A stretch of DNA of 64,000 nt from Oceanobacter kriegii DSM 6294 (GTDB lineage: Bacteria; Pseudomonadota; Gammaproteobacteria; Pseudomonadales; Oceanobacteraceae): positions 563,366 to 627,365 of the forward strand of contig NZ_KE383931.1 of NCBI RefSeq assembly GCF_000422845.1, given 5' to 3'. Within the stretch, counting starts at the first letter, position 1. Every line of letters starts with the position of its first letter. Both the position numbers and the translations under genes were made by a program. Below the pieces are notes generated by a model. The model had not been told where the DNA came from. It did not search any database and saw only the letters and a list, made by a program, of their open reading frames with translations. Below are positions 60,649 through 64,000 of the stretch, one piece after another.

Positions 60649-61044
60649 TTAGTTAGCACTTCCATAAATAGCCTGTGTACCATGCCGCGCTTCCAGCCCT
60701 AGCCGCTCGCCCTTGCGCAAGCTTTTCACCACCAGCGCGTAGGAGTTATCGATCATTCGTTCTATTTCCCCTTGCGGCAGTGAGCCGTTTAGTACCACGG
60801 TGTTCCAGTGTTTTTTGTTCATATGGTAGCCGGGTTGAACGGCATCGAAGACGTCGCGCAGTTCGATGGCTTCTTGCGGGTCGCATTTGAGGTTTACGCA
60901 GTCCTGACCGTTACGGTGGTATAGCAGCGCAAACATTTTGCCGAATATTTTATAAACCTCGGCTTCCGGGCCGAAGGGGTAATCCAGCTGTGCTTCGGGT
61001 TTGTTTAACAGGTAGGTTTTGCTGGTTTCGTAGCCTTGGCTCAC
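60649..61044 (-). CDS. MmcQ/YjbR family protein
   Basis: A 131-residue protein of the MmcQ/YjbR (CyaY-like fold) family, with the typical LDYPFGPEAEVYKIFGKMFALL at about residues 18-39 and CDPQEAIELRDVFDAVQPGYHMNKKHWNTV. The GTG start at 61044 is chosen because AAGGAGAG lies four bases upstream. The family is sometimes called DNA-binding, but its function is not known. It forms an operon with the downstream-facing GNAT gene 14 bases upstream. Confidence 0.85.
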   Translation of the reverse strand: MSQGYETSKTYLLNKPEAQLDYPFGPEAEVYKIFGKMFALLYHRNGQDCVNLKCDPQEAIELRDVFDAVQPGYHMNKKHWNTVVLNGSLPQGEIERMIDNSYALVVKSLRKGERLGLEARHGTQAIYGSAN

Positions 61045-61058
61045 GGCCCTCTCCTTGC

Positions 61059-61589
61059 TTAAAGCACTTCTGATGGCGAGGCGGGTCCGTCCAGCACTTT
61101 CTGATAAAACACCAGGTCCAGCCAACGGCCAAATTTGTACCCTGCATCTTTTATCGTACCGCAGTGTTCAAACCCCAGGGCTTCATGCAGTGCAATGCTG
61201 CCTTGGTTACAGGCTTCGATGCCTGCAATCAGTGTGCGCACCCCCTGCTTGTCGGCGGCTTCGATAATCGCTTTCGTCAGCTGTTTGCCAATGCCCTTTC
61301 CACGGTGCGCTTTGTGTACGTAGACGGAATGTTCAACGGTGTATTGGTAAGCTGGCCAGGCTCGAAAGGTGCCGTAGCTGGCAAAGCCAACGAGCTGCCC
61401 GTCTTGTTCCATGCCAATGACCGGAAAGTTGCCAGCAGCCTTGGCTTCAAACCAGCCGATCATCGACTCTGCTTGCCTTGGTTTGTAATCGAACAACGCC
61501 GTTGAGGTTGCAATAGCGTCGTTGAAGATATCCAGAATCTGATCCGCGTGTTGTTCATAGCTGCACTGGATTATGGTTGCGGTCGACAT
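61059..61589 (-). CDS. GNAT N-acetyltransferase (phosphinothricin/methionine-sulfoximine type)
   Basis: A 176-residue acetyltransferase. The acetyl-CoA loop is VYVHKAHRGKGIGKQLTKAI (about 93-112), and ILDIFNDAIATSTALFDYKPR plus IAGIEACNQGSIALHEALGFEHCGTI are characteristic of the Pat/YncA/MddA group, which acetylates methionine sulfoximine and related amino-acid analogues. Substrate is inferred from the family. It precedes the MmcQ gene. Confidence 0.88.
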   Translation of the reverse strand: MSTATIIQCSYEQHADQILDIFNDAIATSTALFDYKPRQAESMIGWFEAKAAGNFPVIGMEQDGQLVGFASYGTFRAWPAYQYTVEHSVYVHKAHRGKGIGKQLTKAIIEAADKQGVRTLIAGIEACNQGSIALHEALGFEHCGTIKDAGYKFGRWLDLVFYQKVLDGPASPSEVL

Positions 61590-61645
61590 GGGCGTCCTTG
61601 TGGCTCAGTAATAGTGTGCATTCGCAATGGCAAGTCCTTGCTCGA

Positions 61646-62431
61646 TCAGGTTGCTGATTCCAGGCTTTGCATCACACTCTGGTCTACCTGAATCAGGCCG
61701 CGCTTGGGCCGGTCGAGGTCGATAATGGTGAATACAATCAGGGTAATCAGCAGCGATACCAGCACAATCGGCACGGTCATGCGTTTGCCGCTGAGGCCTG
61801 ATGAGTACCCCATCATGGCGCCGTTAACGACGAATACAAAGAACAACAACAACAGGATGGTTTCAGGCACGTGCTGCTGCAATATGGCGTTGCGCTTGCC
61901 CTGGGCATCGATCATGTCGTTCAGCGAGTTCAAGAACGCGCCGGTGGTTACCGGACGAGGGTCGGCGTCGGTGGCTTTGGTGACGATGTCCCACAGCTGG
62001 TTTTGCACTGCAACCGAACGCTCGTTATAGGCCGCGCGTTCGGCTTCGTGAGTGAGGTCAATCACCCCCACTTCCGCGCGCAGCACAACGTATTGATGCA
62101 GCAAATCGGACGCCTGTTGGCGGTATTCATCCGGTAGCAGTTTTACCCGCAACATGGTGGTACCAATGGCGTTGGCTTCGTCGATTACCGCCATGCTGCG
62201 AGCATCAAAACGCTGCATCGACATGCTGAAAGTAAAGCCCAGCAGCAGCGCCAGCAGGCCCAAAATACTGCCTTGAATGGAGCCCGTCATGGCTTTCACT
62301 TCATCGTCGGTATTGGCCTGAACAAAGCGCCCGGCGCGGAAGCCCAATTCGTTAAACACCACGATGGCGACAAACAACACCACAGCAATGGTGACGCTGC
62401 TAACACTGTAGAGCAGTTCGGTAGATGGCAT
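61646..62431 (-). CDS. bestrophin-like DUF4239 membrane protein
   Basis: A 261-residue protein with helices at about 12-34, 50-70, 190-212 and 220-243 around a soluble helical region (75-185, EANAIGTTMLRVKLLP). This is the DUF4239 plan, distantly related to bestrophin anion channels. Function is not established. It is monocistronic. Confidence 0.8.
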   Translation of the reverse strand: MPSTELLYSVSSVTIAVVLFVAIVVFNELGFRAGRFVQANTDDEVKAMTGSIQGSILGLLALLLGFTFSMSMQRFDARSMAVIDEANAIGTTMLRVKLLPDEYRQQASDLLHQYVVLRAEVGVIDLTHEAERAAYNERSVAVQNQLWDIVTKATDADPRPVTTGAFLNSLNDMIDAQGKRNAILQQHVPETILLLLFFVFVVNGAMMGYSSGLSGKRMTVPIVLVSLLITLIVFTIIDLDRPKRGLIQVDQSVMQSLESAT

Positions 62432-62599
62432 GGATGAGTCCGATAAAAAGGATTGGAGAAGAGAGAAGAGAAAACAGATGCAAGCGGGGCACTTTATAAA
62501 CCCGCTTTTACGGCAAGTGTGATCAATTTGCCAGCGTATTTTTCAGGTTGGGAGTCTCCAGGTTCACGGTTTTCAGATTAAGAGACCGCCGATTAAGAG

Positions 62600-63064
62600 T
62601 CATCGGCCGAAAACCATAGGCTGAAAGCCAATGCCATCTTTCATTCCCGCTTCACCGTTTATCTGAAAGCCGAGCTTTTGGTATACGGGCACTGCAAACA
62701 ACGACGAACGCAGTGAGTACTGGCTAACCAGTGGTTGACGCTCCAGCACGGAATTCCAAAGCAAGCGAGCAATACCTTGGCCATGAGCATACTCGGCAAC
62801 GAACAAGTGATAGAGATGGGATCTTTGTTTAACCGAAATATAGCCAACAATCTTGCCCGCTTGTTCGTTCACCAGATTGAGATAATCCGGGTCGCTGATA
62901 CGTACTTCGAACGCCGTAACGGTTATGGTTTCGGCAAACCACTCGGGCAGTGGTCTTTGTGAGCCCTCAGGGTCAACCGGCTCTTGAAGATAAAAATGCG
63001 CCAACGAGCCAACCAATTCTGAAAGGGCTTCGGCATCACTGGCGGCAGCAGTTCTAATCGTCAT
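62600..63064 (-). CDS. GNAT family N-acetyltransferase
   Basis: A 154-residue acetyltransferase with the GNAT core: VGYISVKQRSHLYHLFVAEY, then HGQGIARLLWNSVL (acetyl-CoA loop, Q/R-x-x-G-x-G/A variant HGQGIA) and VPVYQKLGFQINGE at the C-terminus. Substrate unknown. It stands alone between DUF4239 and UPF0158 genes. Confidence 0.87.
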   Translation of the reverse strand: MTIRTAAASDAEALSELVGSLAHFYLQEPVDPEGSQRPLPEWFAETITVTAFEVRISDPDYLNLVNEQAGKIVGYISVKQRSHLYHLFVAEYAHGQGIARLLWNSVLERQPLVSQYSLRSSLFAVPVYQKLGFQINGEAGMKDGIGFQPMVFGR

Positions 63065-63181
63065 ACATCATCCTTGAATGTCACCATTCAGCGCAGAAAA
63101 TAGAAACGCTTATGCGCTCTAACCGCACGGTGCCAGTGAGTACTTCCTGTACATAACAGTGGTCACCTATGAGGTGATAGC

Positions 63182-63586
63182 TCAGTAACTCAGCGAGTTA
63201 TCGTCACACCACTCTTTAATCGCTTCGCGGGTTTCCTGATCTACATATTGGTGCCAGCGTTCCAGTGCCCCGATGTTGTCCAGATGCGCATTGAACTTTG
63301 AATAAGCACCTTTTTTGGAAAAGAAGCCACTGATACGGTCGAACTCGTCCGGCAGTTCTGCTCGTACAAAGCGGAACACCAGGGACGTGCCCAAATCAAA
63401 GTCCTCCTTATGTGGCACTTCAAGGTAGCGGTCACTGCCCAGATCATCCGGCACTTCGGTATCTATGCCATCGCAAATGTAGTAGACCGCACCAGTATTG
63501 GTATCCACATAGCCTTTCGCTTCTCCAGAAGGATCAGCCGATACCAAATCAATCGCGTATTCCAGTTCTTCCAGATTTACTTTCAT
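63182..63586 (-). CDS. UPF0158 family protein
   Basis: A 134-residue acidic cytoplasmic protein. MKVNLEELEYAIDLVSADP, YVDTNTGAVYYICDGID and the C-terminal FSKKGAYSKFNAHLDNIGALERWHQY with KEWCDDNS are the UPF0158 signature. No function is known. The start at 63586 gives the family N-terminus. It is divergent from the XRE gene. Confidence 0.87.
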   Translation of the reverse strand: MKVNLEELEYAIDLVSADPSGEAKGYVDTNTGAVYYICDGIDTEVPDDLGSDRYLEVPHKEDFDLGTSLVFRFVRAELPDEFDRISGFFSKKGAYSKFNAHLDNIGALERWHQYVDQETREAIKEWCDDNSLSY

Positions 63587-63693
63587 GTTGTCCCTGTTTA
63601 TCCATGGGCGTCTTTCAAACCGAGCTCGATGATAAGCCGCCTGCGGCATACAGAAAAGCAGCGGTTGACTTCCTGCTCAACCCCGGATAAAAC

Positions 63694-63725
63694 GTTCGAT
63701 ATATAGAACGTTCTTTTTATAGAAC
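63694..63725 (+). promoter_or_regulatory. two abutting 16-bp operator-like palindromes upstream of the XRE gene
   Basis: GTTC-N8-GAAC occurs twice with no gap, at 63694-63709 and 63710-63725; both spacers are AT-only except one G. The first is extended to AACGTTC-8-GAACGTT. They end 52 bases before the XRE start and lie in the divergent promoter region, as expected for autoregulatory dimers binding side by side. Confidence 0.65.
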
Positions 63726-63777
63726 ACACTGCTGACCCAAAGCTAACCGAGCAAATCGCTTCCCGAAAGGCCATTCA

Positions 63778-64000
63778 ATGGAAAAACCCAACTTCGCCAC
63801 ACTTGGCCAAAACCTGCAATCACTGCGGTTGGCTCAAGGCTTATCGCTGTCGCAGCTGGCTGCTAATGCCGGTATCGCCAAGTCCAACTTGTCGCGCATC
63901 GAACAAGGGGAAGGCAACCCCACCATTGAAACCATCTGGCGGCTGGCGATGCAGCTGAATGTGCCGTTCAGCGATTTGATCGCAAGGGCCGACATGGCCT
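63778..64000 (+). CDS. XRE family transcriptional regulator, N-terminal part
   Basis: 74 codons are visible before the window ends. The product begins MEKPNFATLGQNLQSLRLAQ, with the Cro/CI helix-turn-helix LSLSQLAANAGIAKSNLSRIE at about 22-42. AAAGG lies seven bases upstream of the ATG. Proteins with this N-terminus usually continue into a cupin sensor domain, which would lie outside the window. Confidence 0.85.
   Translation, partial: MEKPNFATLGQNLQSLRLAQGLSLSQLAANAGIAKSNLSRIEQGEGNPTIETIWRLAMQLNVPFSDLIARADMA

Noticed and set aside
60649-64000. Extension of the cassette array to the right
   Set aside because: The genes here are spaced normally, include divergent orientation, and no attC-like site was seen between them.

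Overview
The window looks like chromosome of a Gammaproteobacterium from the Pseudomonadales/Oceanospirillales side. The block der-bamB-yfgM-hisS-ispG-pilW-rlmN-ndk-iscS-iscR-cysE-trmJ-suhB has the gene order of that group, fpr is divergent from a FinR-like LysR gene as in Pseudomonas, and there are Pseudomonas-like REP sequences near 52.4 kb. Genus is not resolved by reading alone. No rRNA, tRNA or CRISPR array was seen.

Layout. 0-7 kb: a BASS transporter, then a TetR gene divergent from a tripartite drug exporter (outer-membrane lipoprotein, EmrA-like adaptor, EmrB-like MFS pump), then cytochrome b561. 7-17 kb: an NAD-kinase-like protein, phospholipase A (pldA), a zinc-ribbon protein, a Gate-domain membrane protein, an EamA/MarR divergent pair, fpr/FinR-like LysR, and a PACE efflux protein divergent from a LysR gene. 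17.6-24.5 kb: a catabolic locus with a TRAP transporter, iron alcohol dehydrogenase, CoA-acylating semialdehyde dehydrogenase and IclR regulator. 24.5-29.4 kb: small metabolic genes, nudC, hom, a GcvR-like ACT protein and a methyltransferase. 29.7-42.9 kb: the conserved housekeeping block. In it the isc operon is reduced to iscR and a C-terminally short iscS, no rodZ is seen, and SuhB has lost its catalytic metal site.

43.1-45.5 kb is a foreign, AT-rich retron-like module on the minus strand: a candidate structured msr-msd RNA with its promoter, a 78-codon gene, an XRE regulator and a YVDD reverse transcriptase. A 46-bp insertion-sequence remnant lies to its left and an IS-end-like sequence to its right. 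45.7-54.9 kb: cupin, PnuC-like membrane protein, TonB-dependent copper receptor, truncated haemoglobin, glutaminase, NlpC/P60 lipoprotein, secreted delta-class carbonic anhydrase and a two-component system.

55.1-60.4 kb is the accessory hotspot. An IS3-family (IS407-group-like) element has replaced the 5' part of a LysR gene. A YefM-YoeB toxin-antitoxin pair follows, then an integron-type cassette array (three convincing attC sites and one possible one, all on the minus strand, no integrase in the window). The cassettes carry a TIR domain fused to a J-domain-less DnaJ C-terminal chaperone module, a SLATT membrane protein paired with a Thoeris ThsB-like TIR protein, and a HEPN-like protein. 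These look like anti-phage or abortive-infection functions and are the best candidates for an undescribed system. 60.6-64 kb returns to ordinary genes and ends in an XRE regulator preceded by two abutting operator-like palindromes.
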